Source: Taklimakanibacter sp050246735 (lineage in GTDB: Bacteria > Pseudomonadota > Alphaproteobacteria > Rhizobiales > Aestuariivirgaceae). Taken from it: a DNA stretch of 64,000 nucleotides. Below the pieces are notes generated by a model. That model had not been told where the DNA came from. It saw nothing but the letters and a program-made list of their open reading frames with translations, and made no database searches. The first letter of the stretch is position 1, and every line of letters begins with the position of its first letter. A program made the position numbers and the translations under genes. Below, piece by piece: positions 17,429-25,542 of the stretch. The stretch is taken from NCBI GenBank assembly GCA_050246735.1, contig JBFWVM010000020.1:1-64000 (forward strand), in the 5' to 3' direction.

Positions 17429-20400
17429 CTACTTCGCCGCCGCCAGCGATTGCCTGACGATGGCGATCTTCTTGTCGACCAGCGCCGACATGGCGGCCAT
17501 GCCGCCCTTGCCGAAGCCCTCCTTGGCCTTCTCGAACCGGGCGAGCGCGGTCTCGAAGGCCTGGCGCTCGGCGCCCCTGCTGCCCAGCCCCCAATAGGAA
17601 TCGCCGATGCCGTTCTGCACCATGCCCCATTGCAGCGGCATGTCGGCCAGGCTGTAGACCTCGAGCGCGGCGGTGAACGCCGTGATCGCCGCCTCGAAGC
17701 TCTCCGTGCCTTTCTCGAAATTCCCGATCATATTGAGCGAGTTGCCGATATTGAACTGGGCCTGCGCCCATTCGAGCCGGGCATTGTCCCTGGTGAGGAC
17801 GGTGAGCGCGGAGCGTTTTGCGGCGACCGCTTCCTTGAGCTTCTCAGGCCCGCCGCCGGCGAAGCCCTGTGCCTCGAGCGCCGAGCCCATCATGTTCTGG
17901 GCCGTCGCCCAGGGCATCGGCGTGCGCTCGACGCTGTATTCGTCGAGAGCCGCCCGATAGGCCGCGACGGCTTCGTCGATCTTGCCGGCGTCGTTCCGGA
18001 GCTTGCCCAGCGTCTGCAGGCCGTTGCCGAGATTGAGCTGGTTCGCGGCCCAGTCGAGCGGCAGGTGCTCGCGCCTGTAGACGTCGAACAGGCCGCGATA
18101 GACGGCGATCGCCTCTTCCAGCTTGGCGCCGTCCTGGGTGCGGGTGCCGATCTGCTGAAGCGTGCCGCCGAGATTGTTCTGCACCGAAGCCCAGCCGATG
18201 GGGGTGCGCTCGCGCGTGAGCTCGAGGCTCGCATCGCCATAGGCCCTGGCCGCCTCCGCCAGCTCGGCCGTGCCGGTGCCGCGCATGCCGATATTGTAGA
18301 GGACGTTGCCGAGATTGACCATGCTGTTGCCCCACTGCACCGGGACCCGCTCGCGGGTGCGCTCCTCGAGCGCCGCCCGGAACACGTCCGCCGCCTGCCT
18401 GAGCATGGCGATGTCGTTCCGGCGCGCGCCCAGCGTGTTGAGCGTGTTGCCGAGGTTGTTCTGCAGCATGCCCCAGCGCAACGGTTCCTTGCCGCGGTCG
18501 ATCGCGGCAAGCCCGGCGCGATAGGCGGCCGCGGCCTCGACGAGCCGTGCATCGTTGCTTTCCCGCTCGCCCAGCGAATAGAGGGCGAGGCCCAGATTGT
18601 TCTGCGACTCCGACCACTCCACCGGCTGCCTGCCGCGGCTCCTGACGGCGAGCACGGCGCGGAACGCCGCCACCGCCTCTTCGAGCGACCGGGAGCCGTT
18701 CTCGCGTTGGCCGAGGGCGACCAGCGAGTTGCCGAGGTTGTTTTGGGCCGCGGCCCAGTTGACCGGGTCGCGCTCGCGGGTCAGGACCTCGAGGGAGCCG
18801 CGGAAGATCCGGGCGGCCTGCTCGAGCTTCGTCCTGTCGCTCGCGCGCTCGCCCAGCGTCTGATAGGCGACCCCCATGTTGTTGCGGGTGATGGCCCAGT
18901 CGTCGTTCTTCTCGCCATTGGGGATGAAGGAGAGGAGCCGCTCATAGGCCGCGATCGACTTCTCGAGCGCGCCGTTGTCGCCCTTTTCGGTGCCATGCGC
19001 ATTGAGCGCCTCGGCCTCGAGGTTCTTGTAGTTCCATTTGAGCTTCTCGTCCCATTTCTCGGCGAGTGAGAAGGCCTTGGCATAGTCCTGCGCGGCGGCC
19101 AGATGATCGAAGGCGAAGGTGGATGCTTCGGCGCGTCGGGCATAGACGGCGGCGTCCGCCAGGCGCTTCTTCTTGACCGCTTCCTCCGCCGCGTCGACCG
19201 CGCCGGCCGCCGCCTCGACCCGCTTCACCGCCCGGTCGAGGAACCGCCGGGCCGTGGCGATGGCGCCTTGCCTGATCGCACGGTCGGCGGCGTTTGCCAG
19301 CCGCTTGATCTCGGGATCGTCAGCGTTCAGCGCCTCCCGCTCGACCATCATCTTCTTGAGCTTGTCGGCCTGCGCCTTGAGCAGGGCGGCGAGCGCTTCC
19401 GGGTCCTTCGGCATGTCCCCGGTGCCGAGCGCGCGCAGGATGCCGTAGAGCGCGTCCATGGGCACGCCGTCGGCCTTGGCGATGGTCTCGACCTGCCGGC
19501 GTTCGAGGCTCGGCAGCTCGGCGATGGTGAGGAGAAGCTGGCGGCGCTCGCCCGTGATGAGGCCGTCCTCGCCCTCGGGCTCGTCGGGCGCCACGCCCAG
19601 ATAGAGGAGGCGCCTCAGGCTTTCATTCACCCACGGGCGCTGGCGCGTCTCGGTCGCGAGATAGACCTCTTCCGTCACCATGCGCATGACGGCGGAGAGC
19701 TCGGCGCCCTTCATCGCCGAAAGGTGACGCAGCAGGGCCGCCGCATAGGGGCTGTTGCCGCCTTCGGCGCCGTCGAGCGCCGGACGCCCGGGCTCGGCGG
19801 CGAAACCGATCACGGTGCCGAGATTGTCGGAACCCGTGGCTTGCGCCTCGACCACACTCGCGCCGCGCGGCGCGCCGAGCCCGCCCGCCGCGATCGGCTG
19901 GCCCTGGCTCGCGGGCGAGACCTTGATCTCGGCTCCCGGCGGGAAGGGACTGGTGCGGCAGGCGTCGAGGAGCACGATCGAGACCGGCACCGTCGCCTTG
20001 AGCCTGTCGATCACCGAGGCCAGCGGGACGAGCTTTTCGCCGGCATTGCCGAGCGAAGCCTCGTCGGCATCGACGGGCACGAGGTAGTTCTCGCCGCCCG
20101 CCTCGATGCCGTGGCCGGAATAATAGAGGAGGGCGACGTCGGCGCCCTCGGCGTCCTCGGCGAAGCGCTCGAGGTCGCGCGCCAGCCTGGCCGCGTCGCG
20201 GTCGCTGACGCTGCGCGTGTCGAAGCCCATGTCGGTCAGGAGCTTCGACATTGCGCGCGCGTCGTTGGCGGGATTGGCGAGCGGCGTGATGCGGGCGTAT
20301 TTCGACTGGCCGATGACGAGCGCCACGCCCTTGAGCGTCTTCGGCGCCTCGGCATGGGCGGCGAGCGCGAGGCACAGCGCCAGCGCCATGGCCAGAAGGG

Positions 20401-20446
20401 CCATGACGGCGTGCTGCTGAGCGCGGGGGAGTGCCCTCGAAGTCAT
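17429..20446 (-). CDS. Secreted caspase-like/TPR protein 3
   Basis: The protein has 1005 residues. I start at the ATG at 20446, preceded by GAGGCACC, which leads straight into a signal peptide (about 1-33, AHA|EAP). The caspase-like domain is at about 37-310 with both catalytic residues: YYSGHG (His112) and LLDACRTSPFP (Cys163). A helical linker with LTDPEIKRL-like arrangement follows, then ten full 47-residue TPR-type units and a terminal partial one. It is the closest relative of paralogue 2: the stretches around GIEAGGENYLVP, GGLGAPRG and MVTEEVYLAT are nearly identical. It is first in transcription order, downstream of cfa, and separated from paralogue 2 by the sugar-gene pair. Confidence 0.87.
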   Translation of the reverse strand: MTSRALPRAQQHAVMALLAMALALCLALAAHAEAPKTLKGVALVIGQSKYARITPLANPANDARAMSKLLTDMGFDTRSVSDRDAARLARDLERFAEDAEGADVALLYYSGHGIEAGGENYLVPVDADEASLGNAGEKLVPLASVIDRLKATVPVSIVLLDACRTSPFPPGAEIKVSPASQGQPIAAGGLGAPRGASVVEAQATGSDNLGTVIGFAAEPGRPALDGAEGGNSPYAAALLRHLSAMKGAELSAVMRMVTEEVYLATETRQRPWVNESLRRLLYLGVAPDEPEGEDGLITGERRQLLLTIAELPSLERRQVETIAKADGVPMDALYGILRALGTGDMPKDPEALAALLKAQADKLKKMMVEREALNADDPEIKRLANAADRAIRQGAIATARRFLDRAVKRVEAAAGAVDAAEEAVKKKRLADAAVYARRAEASTFAFDHLAAAQDYAKAFSLAEKWDEKLKWNYKNLEAEALNAHGTEKGDNGALEKSIAAYERLLSFIPNGEKNDDWAITRNNMGVAYQTLGERASDRTKLEQAARIFRGSLEVLTRERDPVNWAAAQNNLGNSLVALGQRENGSRSLEEAVAAFRAVLAVRSRGRQPVEWSESQNNLGLALYSLGERESNDARLVEAAAAYRAGLAAIDRGKEPLRWGMLQNNLGNTLNTLGARRNDIAMLRQAADVFRAALEERTRERVPVQWGNSMVNLGNVLYNIGMRGTGTAELAEAARAYGDASLELTRERTPIGWASVQNNLGGTLQQIGTRTQDGAKLEEAIAVYRGLFDVYRREHLPLDWAANQLNLGNGLQTLGKLRNDAGKIDEAVAAYRAALDEYSVERTPMPWATAQNMMGSALEAQGFAGGGPEKLKEAVAAKRSALTVLTRDNARLEWAQAQFNIGNSLNMIGNFEKGTESFEAAITAFTAALEVYSLADMPLQWGMVQNGIGDSYWGLGSRGAERQAFETALARFEKAKEGFGKGGMAAMSALVDKKIAIVRQSLAAAK

Positions 20447-20524
20447 GGTGCCTCGGACGATTTCAGTGCCGCCGTTCAGGCGGCCGTAGCGGCGCGACAA
20501 GGCCGGATTGGGCCGATTTCCGGG

Positions 20525-21781
20525 CTATCCCGCCGGAACCGATTTGAGCCGCGGACTCTTGCTGTCGATCGCCCGCAGGCGTTCTTCCTCGGTGATCATG
20601 TAGTTGCGGGTCATGGGCAGGACGTGCTGGTTGCGGGCGAACTGGATCTGGAAATTGTTCATGCCGGAATAGCGGAAGGCGGTCTCGGCGCCGGCGAGAT
20701 AGAACTCCCACATGCGGCAGAAGCGCTCGTCATAGATCGCCTTGGCGCGGTGGCGGTTGGCGGCGAACCGCTTGCCCCATTCGCGCAGGGTCTCGGCGTA
20801 GTGCAGCCTGAGGATCTCGATATCGGTCACATAGAGGCCGCTCTTCTCCATATGCGGCAGCACTTCCGACAAGGCCGGGATGTAGCCGCCCGGGAAGATG
20901 TACTTCTTTGTCCAGGCGCTGGTGGCGCCCGGCCCGTCGGAGCGGTTGATCGAATGCAGCACCGCGATGCCATCGTCCTTGAGGAGCGCCCGGCATTTCC
21001 GGAAGAACTCCCGGTAATGGCCGACCCCCACGTGCTCGAACATGCCGACCGACACGATGCGGTCGAACGGCTCGTCGAGAAGCCGGTAGTCGAGCAGGCG
21101 GAAGTCGACCGTGTTGGAGACGCTGCGCTGGCGGGCGCGCTCGATCGACATCTTGTGCTGCTCTTCGGAAAGCGTGACGCCGGTCACCTTGGCGCCGCAG
21201 GTCTCGGCCAGATAAAGGCCGAGACCGCCCCATCCCGATCCGATGTCGAGCACCTTCATGCCGGGCTTGATGTTGAGCTTGGCCGCGATATGGCGCTTCT
21301 TGGCGAGCTGCGCGTCCTCGAGCGACGCGTCCGGCGTCTCGAAATAGGCGCAGGAATATTGCCGGTCGCGGTCGAGGAAGAGATCGTAAAGCGCCCCCGA
21401 CAGGTCATAGTGATGAGCGACGTTGGACTGGGCCTTGCCCACCGGATTATACTGGTCGAGCCGCTTCATCGCGATGCGCAGGCTGTTGAAGAACTTCGAT
21501 GCTCCCGGCGCCGGGCGATGCTCGACGTTCTTCAGGAGCACCTCGAGGAGGTCGTAGATCGTCCCTTCGGTGAGCTCGATGTCGCCGTCCATATAGGCTT
21601 CGCCGAGAAAGCGATCCGGATCCAGGAGGATCTTCATCGGCGCGTTCCGGTTGACGACCCTGAAGCCGGCCGGCCTGCCGGAGCCGTCGCCATAGACGTG
21701 CTTGCGCCCGCGGGCATCGATCACGGTCAGATTGCCGTTCTGAACCAGGTGCTTCAAAGCTCGATTGAATGCTGCAAACAT
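20525..21781 (-). CDS. cfa: Cyclopropane-fatty-acyl-phospholipid synthase
   Basis: This enzyme methylenates double bonds of membrane phospholipid acyl chains using S-adenosylmethionine, usually on entry into stationary phase or stress. It has 418 residues. The SAM site is VLDIGSGWGGLGLYLAE, followed by GVTLSEEQ, DYR, GMFEHVG and the family-specific FPGGYIPAL and GAETAFRYSGM. The ribosome site GGGAGA lies before the ATG at 21781. It stands between the ribosomal-protein operon terminator and the caspase array; 78 bp separate it from paralogue 3, so read-through into the array is possible. Confidence 0.96.
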   Translation of the reverse strand: MFAAFNRALKHLVQNGNLTVIDARGRKHVYGDGSGRPAGFRVVNRNAPMKILLDPDRFLGEAYMDGDIELTEGTIYDLLEVLLKNVEHRPAPGASKFFNSLRIAMKRLDQYNPVGKAQSNVAHHYDLSGALYDLFLDRDRQYSCAYFETPDASLEDAQLAKKRHIAAKLNIKPGMKVLDIGSGWGGLGLYLAETCGAKVTGVTLSEEQHKMSIERARQRSVSNTVDFRLLDYRLLDEPFDRIVSVGMFEHVGVGHYREFFRKCRALLKDDGIAVLHSINRSDGPGATSAWTKKYIFPGGYIPALSEVLPHMEKSGLYVTDIEILRLHYAETLREWGKRFAANRHRAKAIYDERFCRMWEFYLAGAETAFRYSGMNNFQIQFARNQHVLPMTRNYMITEEERLRAIDSKSPRLKSVPAG

Positions 21782-21937
21782 CGGTGGTCTCCCGCTCTCC
21801 CGGCCCCCGCGCCGGAACGTGGTTCAACCCCCATAGTAAACGCAGTTTCACGGTTTAGTGAAGGCCCGCAACATGGCCGGTGTGCATAGGTTTGATGCGC
21901 GGGACGTAGGGGCAGCGGCTGCCGGGAAGGGTCGGGA

Positions 21938-21972
21938 TAATAAAGAGAAAAGGCCCTGCCGCCGGCAGGGCC
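21938..21972 (-). terminator. Terminator of rpsF-rpsR-rplI
   Basis: On the minus strand GGCCCTGCC (21972-21964), loop GGC and GGCAGGGCC (21960-21952) form a 9-bp GC-rich stem followed by TTTTCTCTTTATTA. It lies 30 bp after the rplI stop and should end the ribosomal-protein transcript before cfa. Confidence 0.85.
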
Positions 21973-22001
21973 CTGATCGTCGCGGGAATATGCGGTCCGG
22001 A

Positions 22002-22604
22002 CTACTTCTCTTCCGTTTCCGGCTCGCCGACCTCGGCGTCGGCCTCTGCCTCGGCGGCGGCTTCCGACTCGAACAGTTCTTCCGCGGCGGCGAGCGCCTC
22101 GGCGCGTTCGGAAACCGGTCCGGTGAGGACTTCGCCGCGCGCCTGGGCTTCCGCCTCGTCCGGCGAGCGCGCCACATTGAGCGTCACCGGGATCGAGAGC
22201 TCCGGATGGAGGGCGATCTGCACCGTATAGAGGCCGATGGTCTTGATCGGCGTGTCGAGCAGCACATGGTTGCGCGACACCGGGACGCCGGTGGTCGAGG
22301 CCGCTTCCGCGATGTCGCGGGTCGAGACCGAGCCGTAGAGCTGGCCCGATTCGCCGGCCTGGCGCAGGATGATGAAGCTCTTGCCCTCGAGCTTGCCGCT
22401 GTCGCCCATGGCCGCCTTGCGGCGTTCCTCGCTCCTGGCTTCGAGCTGGACGCGGTCGCGTTCGAACCTGGCCTTGTTGGCCTCGGTCGCGCGCAGCGCC
22501 TTGTGCTGCGGGAAGAGGAAGTTGCGGGCATAGCCGTCCTTGACCTTGACGACTTCGCCCATATTGCCGAGCTTGCCGATGCGCTCGAGAAGAATGACGT
22601 CCAT
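22002..22604 (-). CDS. rplI: 50S ribosomal protein L9
   Basis: L9 is a primary 23S rRNA binding protein. It has 200 residues against about 150 in most bacteria. The N-terminal domain (MDVILLERIGKLG...GYARNFLFP) and C-terminal domain are intact. The extra length is an acidic tail (many Glu/Ala after about 165, ending EPETEEK). I start at the ATG at 22604, preceded by AAGGAAA. It is third in the rpsF-rpsR-rplI operon. The acidic tail is common in alphaproteobacterial L9; its function is not known to me. Confidence 0.96.
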   Translation of the reverse strand: MDVILLERIGKLGNMGEVVKVKDGYARNFLFPQHKALRATEANKARFERDRVQLEARSEERRKAAMGDSGKLEGKSFIILRQAGESGQLYGSVSTRDIAEAASTTGVPVSRNHVLLDTPIKTIGLYTVQIALHPELSIPVTLNVARSPDEAEAQARGEVLTGPVSERAEALAAAEELFESEAAAEAEADAEVGEPETEEK

Positions 22605-22727
22605 GAAAGTTTCCTTTGCTGTCCCCGATCCTTCAGGATGGGTTAGAGGCGGATCGGGTGTCCGCCCCAACCGCGAAGCGCTTCCCGCCCGAGCCGCTCG
22701 ACCCGGGCGATCGCGAAACGCTCCAGA

Positions 22728-22976
22728 TTACTTGAGCACGTAGGGCAGGAGGCCCAGGAACCGCGCGCGCTTGATCGCCTGCGCGAGCTCGCGCTGCTTC
22801 TTGGCCGAAACCGCCGTGATGCGCGACGGCACGATCTTGCCGCGCTCGGAAACGAAGCGCTGCAGCAGCTTCACGTCCTTGTAGTCGATCGCCGGCGCGT
22901 TGTCGCCCGAGAACGGGCAGCTCTTGCGGCGGCGGAAGAAGGGGCGGCGCGCCGGCCCGCCTTGGGTCGGGGCCAT
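22728..22976 (-). CDS. rpsR: 30S ribosomal protein S18
   Basis: S18 forms a heterodimer with S6 on the platform of the 30S subunit. It has 82 residues with a basic N-terminus (RRPFFRRRKSCPFSG), the core YKDVKLLQRFVSERGKI and the end RARFLGLLPYV. Its ATG shares one base with the S6 stop (TGATG), which should keep S6 and S18 equimolar. A single Cys is present in the CPF segment. Confidence 0.98.
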   Translation of the reverse strand: MAPTQGGPARRPFFRRRKSCPFSGDNAPAIDYKDVKLLQRFVSERGKIVPSRITAVSAKKQRELAQAIKRARFLGLLPYVLK

Positions 22977-23389
22977 CAGTTAGCCTCCCTGTCTGCTGAG
23001 AAATCGAGATCATCGAAGCCGCGTCCACCGCGCCCGCCGAAGCCGCGTCCGCCGCGCTCCTCGCGCTTGCCCGCCTTCATCATGGCGGTCGGGCCGTCGT
23101 CATGCTTGTCGACCCTGACGGTCATGAAGCGGATGACGTCTTCGTTGATGGACATCTGGCGCTCCATTTCGGCGATCGCCGTCGGCGGGGCCTCGATGTC
23201 GAGATAGGTGTAATGCGCCTTGCGGTTCTTCTTGATGCGGAAGGTGAGGGACTTGAGGCCCCAATATTCGGTCTTGCCGATCTTGCCGCCACCCGAGGTG
23301 ATGACGGTCTTGAATTGATCGGTCAGCTGATCAACCTGCGCGTTCGATGCGTCCTGACGGGTCAGGAACACATGCTCGTAGAGTGGCAT
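22976..23389 (-). CDS. rpsF: 30S ribosomal protein S6
   Basis: S6 is the partner of S18 in the 30S platform. It has 137 residues. The core YEHVFLTRQD, GGKIGKTEYWGLK and YTYLDIEAPP is normal. A C-terminal extension rich in Gly and Arg (GGRGFGGRGGRGFDD) follows the domain. It is the first gene of the operon, with a structured leader at 23439-23489 upstream. Autogenous control of this operon by S6:S18 binding to a leader RNA is known in many bacteria. Confidence 0.98.
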   Translation of the reverse strand: MPLYEHVFLTRQDASNAQVDQLTDQFKTVITSGGGKIGKTEYWGLKSLTFRIKKNRKAHYTYLDIEAPPTAIAEMERQMSINEDVIRFMTVRVDKHDDGPTAMMKAGKREERGGRGFGGRGGRGFDDLDFSADREAN

Positions 23390-23438
23390 GTTTCAAGCCT
23401 TTCAAAGTTGCGTTCGGCCATTGGTTCCGATGCAGAGC

Positions 23439-23489
23439 CTCTTTCGAGCCCTCATGCGAAAGGCTCGAAAGACCGGATTCTCGAAAGAG
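23439..23489 (-). promoter_or_regulatory. rpsF leader with alternative hairpins
   Basis: On the transcript three arms occur in order: CTCTTTCGAG (23489-23480), CTTTCGAGCC (23471-23462) and GGCTCGAAAGAG (23450-23439). Arm 3 pairs perfectly over 10 bp with either arm 2 or arm 1, so two exclusive structures exist about 50-100 nt before rpsF. This fits an autoregulatory leader, possibly for S6:S18 binding, but I could not match it to the described S6:S18 motif. Confidence 0.5.
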
Positions 23490-23627
23490 CGGAGACACGG
23501 GAAGCCGGGGCGAGCCCCTGTCCGCGTTCCTTGCGGGCGGCGGACCTTCCGTTCAGCCCCCAACCGGAGCCAACTGGCGGGCGCTCTATGGCGGAAATGC
23601 CGGCAAAACGCAAGGGCGGATATTGAC

Positions 23628-24137
23628 CTAGCGATAGCCGGAGCTTCGCCACCTGCGCGCTCCCTTATAGGAGAGCGCCTTCTCCATGGGATGGGTATCG
23701 CCCTTGAAGGGGCCTGCCTCCGGCGGCCCTCTGTCCCTGAAGCCGCGCTCCAGATAGAAACGATGCGCCGTGGCGGTGCTGGTGAGCGTCAGGCGCGTGA
23801 GGCCCCGCTTCTCGGCCTCCGTTTCGATCGCGGCGATCAGGACGCTGCTGACGCCCTGGAGGCGGGCATCGGGAGAAACATAGTTGAGCTTGATCTCGCC
23901 GGCCTTCGACAGATAGGCGACCCCCAATATCGCACCGTCACCGGCGGCGGCGACCAGGCAGAGGTCATCGGCGGCCCGCGCCCATTCCCGGAATCTCTCC
24001 GGCGTCTTGTTGGCGAGCCAGGTCTGCAGGACGGCCCGGTCGTTTCCATGGTCTTGCAGGCACAGCTCGATGATCGACCGCCGCAGCACCAGTGTCGCCG
24101 CTTCGGCGTCGTCCATCGTCGCCTTCCGCACTTTCAC
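23628..24137 (-). CDS. GNAT-family N-acetyltransferase
   Basis: A 169-residue GCN5-related acetyltransferase that would move acetyl from acetyl-CoA to an amine. Strand and P-loop features are visible: EIKLNYVSPDARLQGVSSVL holds the acetyl-CoA loop (R-L-Q-G-V-S), and HRFYLERGF is the usual C-terminal motif. It begins at a GTG overlapping the stop of the HIT gene (GTGA). Substrate unknown. Confidence 0.88.
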   Translation of the reverse strand: MKVRKATMDDAEAATLVLRRSIIELCLQDHGNDRAVLQTWLANKTPERFREWARAADDLCLVAAAGDGAILGVAYLSKAGEIKLNYVSPDARLQGVSSVLIAAIETEAEKRGLTRLTLTSTATAHRFYLERGFRDRGPPEAGPFKGDTHPMEKALSYKGARRWRSSGYR

Positions 24138-24592
24138 GGCGTCGCCTCCCGGCCTTTGAGCGCGTCGCGCAGGGTGAAGGCCGTCCGCCTGAGCTCGTCC
24201 TCGTCCGGACGCGGGATCGGCCGGAACGTGATCGCGTCCTCGGCGATGTAGCGCCGCGAGGTGATGTCGCTCGGGGCGATCATCGGCAGGACATGGGCAT
24301 GCGCATGCGCGATGTCGCCGCCGGTGAACAGGAACGCCGCGCGGGTCACGCCGTTGCGCGCCTTCAGGATGCGGGCGAGCCTCTGCCCGAGGACGATGAT
24401 GCGCGAGGCGAGCTCGGCGGTGAGGTCGTCGAAGGCCGGATAGTGGTCGCGCGGGATGATCTGCACATGGCCGGGCCGGATCGGGCCGGTGTCGAGGAAA
24501 GCGACCAGGTAGTCGTCCTCATAGACGATATGGGCAGGGCATTCGCGCCGCGCGATGCGGCAGAACGGGCATGGGATGGAATGAGCGGTCAT
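24134..24592 (-). CDS. HIT-family nucleotide hydrolase-like protein
   Basis: The protein has 152 residues and belongs to the histidine-triad superfamily, which splits nucleotide phosphoanhydrides or phosphoramidates. An N-terminal CPFCRIARRE zinc-type Cys pair and GHVQIIPRDHY precede the triad HAHAHV. The order is HIT then GNAT with a 4-bp overlap, so they form one unit. The specific substrate is unknown. Confidence 0.92.
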   Translation of the reverse strand: MTAHSIPCPFCRIARRECPAHIVYEDDYLVAFLDTGPIRPGHVQIIPRDHYPAFDDLTAELASRIIVLGQRLARILKARNGVTRAAFLFTGGDIAHAHAHVLPMIAPSDITSRRYIAEDAITFRPIPRPDEDELRRTAFTLRDALKGREATP

Positions 24593-24892
24593 GGCGCGTC
24601 TCTGTGCTGAAGGGGAAACGGTTTCCGGAAACGAAAACCCTCGACCGGGGTGGCGGGAGGGTTCGAGGAAACGCGGTCTCTTCAGGGATATCGCGCGCTC
24701 AATCGCCTCCGCCGGTGGTACCCGGCAAGGGGGCGCGCATTCGATGCTGGCCGGTGACGAGGCTCATGGGACTCTTCTCGCATGATTGGCTCGCGAGTTC
24801 AAGCAAGCCTTGTCGGAGGATGCGGTATGGGCCACCATTTTCCGGATGCCTCTTGCACGCGCCGGCGGGTTCGCCGCGCATGCGGCGAGGTT
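24593..24892. other. Gene-free stretch upstream of the HIT gene
   Basis: About 300 bp without a supported gene. It holds the alternating GGAAAC/GTTTCC element at 24614-24632, a CCTCGA (24639-24644) and TCGAGG (24663-24668) inverted pair, and the downstream flank of hicB. The short open frames here resemble no protein I know. Confidence 0.5.
24614..24632. promoter_or_regulatory. Alternating GGAAAC/GTTTCC operator-like element
   Basis: GGAAAC (24614-24619), G, GTTTCC (24621-24626), GGAAAC (24627-24632) make two overlapping inverted repeats 22 bp upstream of the HIT start codon. The spacing suits a repressor site for the HIT-GNAT unit. The binding protein is unknown. Confidence 0.35.
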
Positions 24893-25297
24893 TCAACCTT
24901 CGGCAAGCTCGCGCCGTGCGGCGGAAGAAAGAAACGCCGACCGTGTCATGCCACGATCTCTTGCCGCCTCATCGATCGCTTCAACGAGACCAGGATCAAG
25001 TGAAACATTGATCCGGCGCGCCGATCCACGATCCCGGATCAGGGGTACAAAGACAAGGGTCGCATCTGAAAGGACATCGAGAAGAGCTTTGTCCTCCCGG
25101 ATCTTTTCGATTGAGCGCGGCTGTGGAACGGGATTGCCATCGGCGACAAGACCTTCGACGTGAAAAGCGAGGCCCTCTACGGCAGTCGATATGGCCTCAT
25201 CGGCGGTGTCGCCAGCCGCCACACAGCCGGGAAAATCAGGAAAGCTCACCCCGTAGGAGCTGTCCTTGTCCTTGTGAATGAGAGCAACAAAACGCAT
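24893..25297 (-). CDS. hicB: HicB-type antitoxin with RHH domain
   Basis: The protein has 134 residues. The N-terminal HicB fold (YGVSFPDFPGCVAAGDTADEA, shown as SFPDFPGCVAAGDTADEA) spans about 1-60. The C-terminal ribbon-helix-helix-like part (RRINVSLDPGLVEAIDEAAR) spans about 94-131 and would bind the operator. I start at the ATG at 25297. It overlaps the end of hicA by about 52 bp in another frame, much more than the few bases usual in this family. It neutralises HicA and probably autoregulates the pair. Confidence 0.9.
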   Translation of the reverse strand: MRFVALIHKDKDSSYGVSFPDFPGCVAAGDTADEAISTAVEGLAFHVEGLVADGNPVPQPRSIEKIREDKALLDVLSDATLVFVPLIRDRGSARRINVSLDPGLVEAIDEAARDRGMTRSAFLSSAARRELAEG

Positions 25298-25506
25298 GAC
25301 CAATCCTGCTTGTCGAGCCAATCGGCCTGCCGGTAGATGGAATGGACCGTTCCCCTTGGCAGGTCGTGATTTGGGTGCGGTACGGTTACTCGGCCCGGCT
25401 TGTGCGCATGCTTGAGCTGATGATGCGAACCCTTGGCCTCGACCAGATACCAGCCGTCGGCTTTCGATAGCTTGATGAGCTTCCGGCTGTTCCGCTCAAA
25501 TATCAT
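25246..25506 (-). CDS. hicA: HicA-type toxin (mRNA interferase)
   Basis: HicA toxins cleave mRNA. This one has 86 residues: LIKLSKADGWYLVEAKGSHH (about 10-29) carries the catalytic His of the GSHH motif (His28), followed by TVPHPNHDLPRGTV and SIYRQA. The usual family length is about 60-70; here an extra tail (from about DWLDKQDW onward) reads into the start of hicB. I start at the ATG at 25506. It has no Shine-Dalgarno and the putative promoter -10 (25520-25515) would place the transcript start almost at the ATG, so it may be leaderless. Confidence 0.88.
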   Translation of the reverse strand: MIFERNSRKLIKLSKADGWYLVEAKGSHHQLKHAHKPGRVTVPHPNHDLPRGTVHSIYRQADWLDKQDWSCVLLLSFTRTRTAPTG

Positions 25507-25510
25507 TAGT

Positions 25511-25542
25511 GTGTAACATATTACACAACCCTCGAAATTCAA
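25511..25542 (-). promoter_or_regulatory. hicAB promoter with palindromic operator
   Basis: A perfect inverted repeat GTGTAAcataTTACAC (25511-25526) lies 4 bp before the hicA ATG. On the minus strand TTGAAT (25542-25537), 16 bp, TATGTT (25520-25515) gives a plausible promoter whose -10 lies inside the palindrome. Binding by the RHH part of HicB would block it. The -35 overlaps the last codons of the dehydratase gene. Confidence 0.6.
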
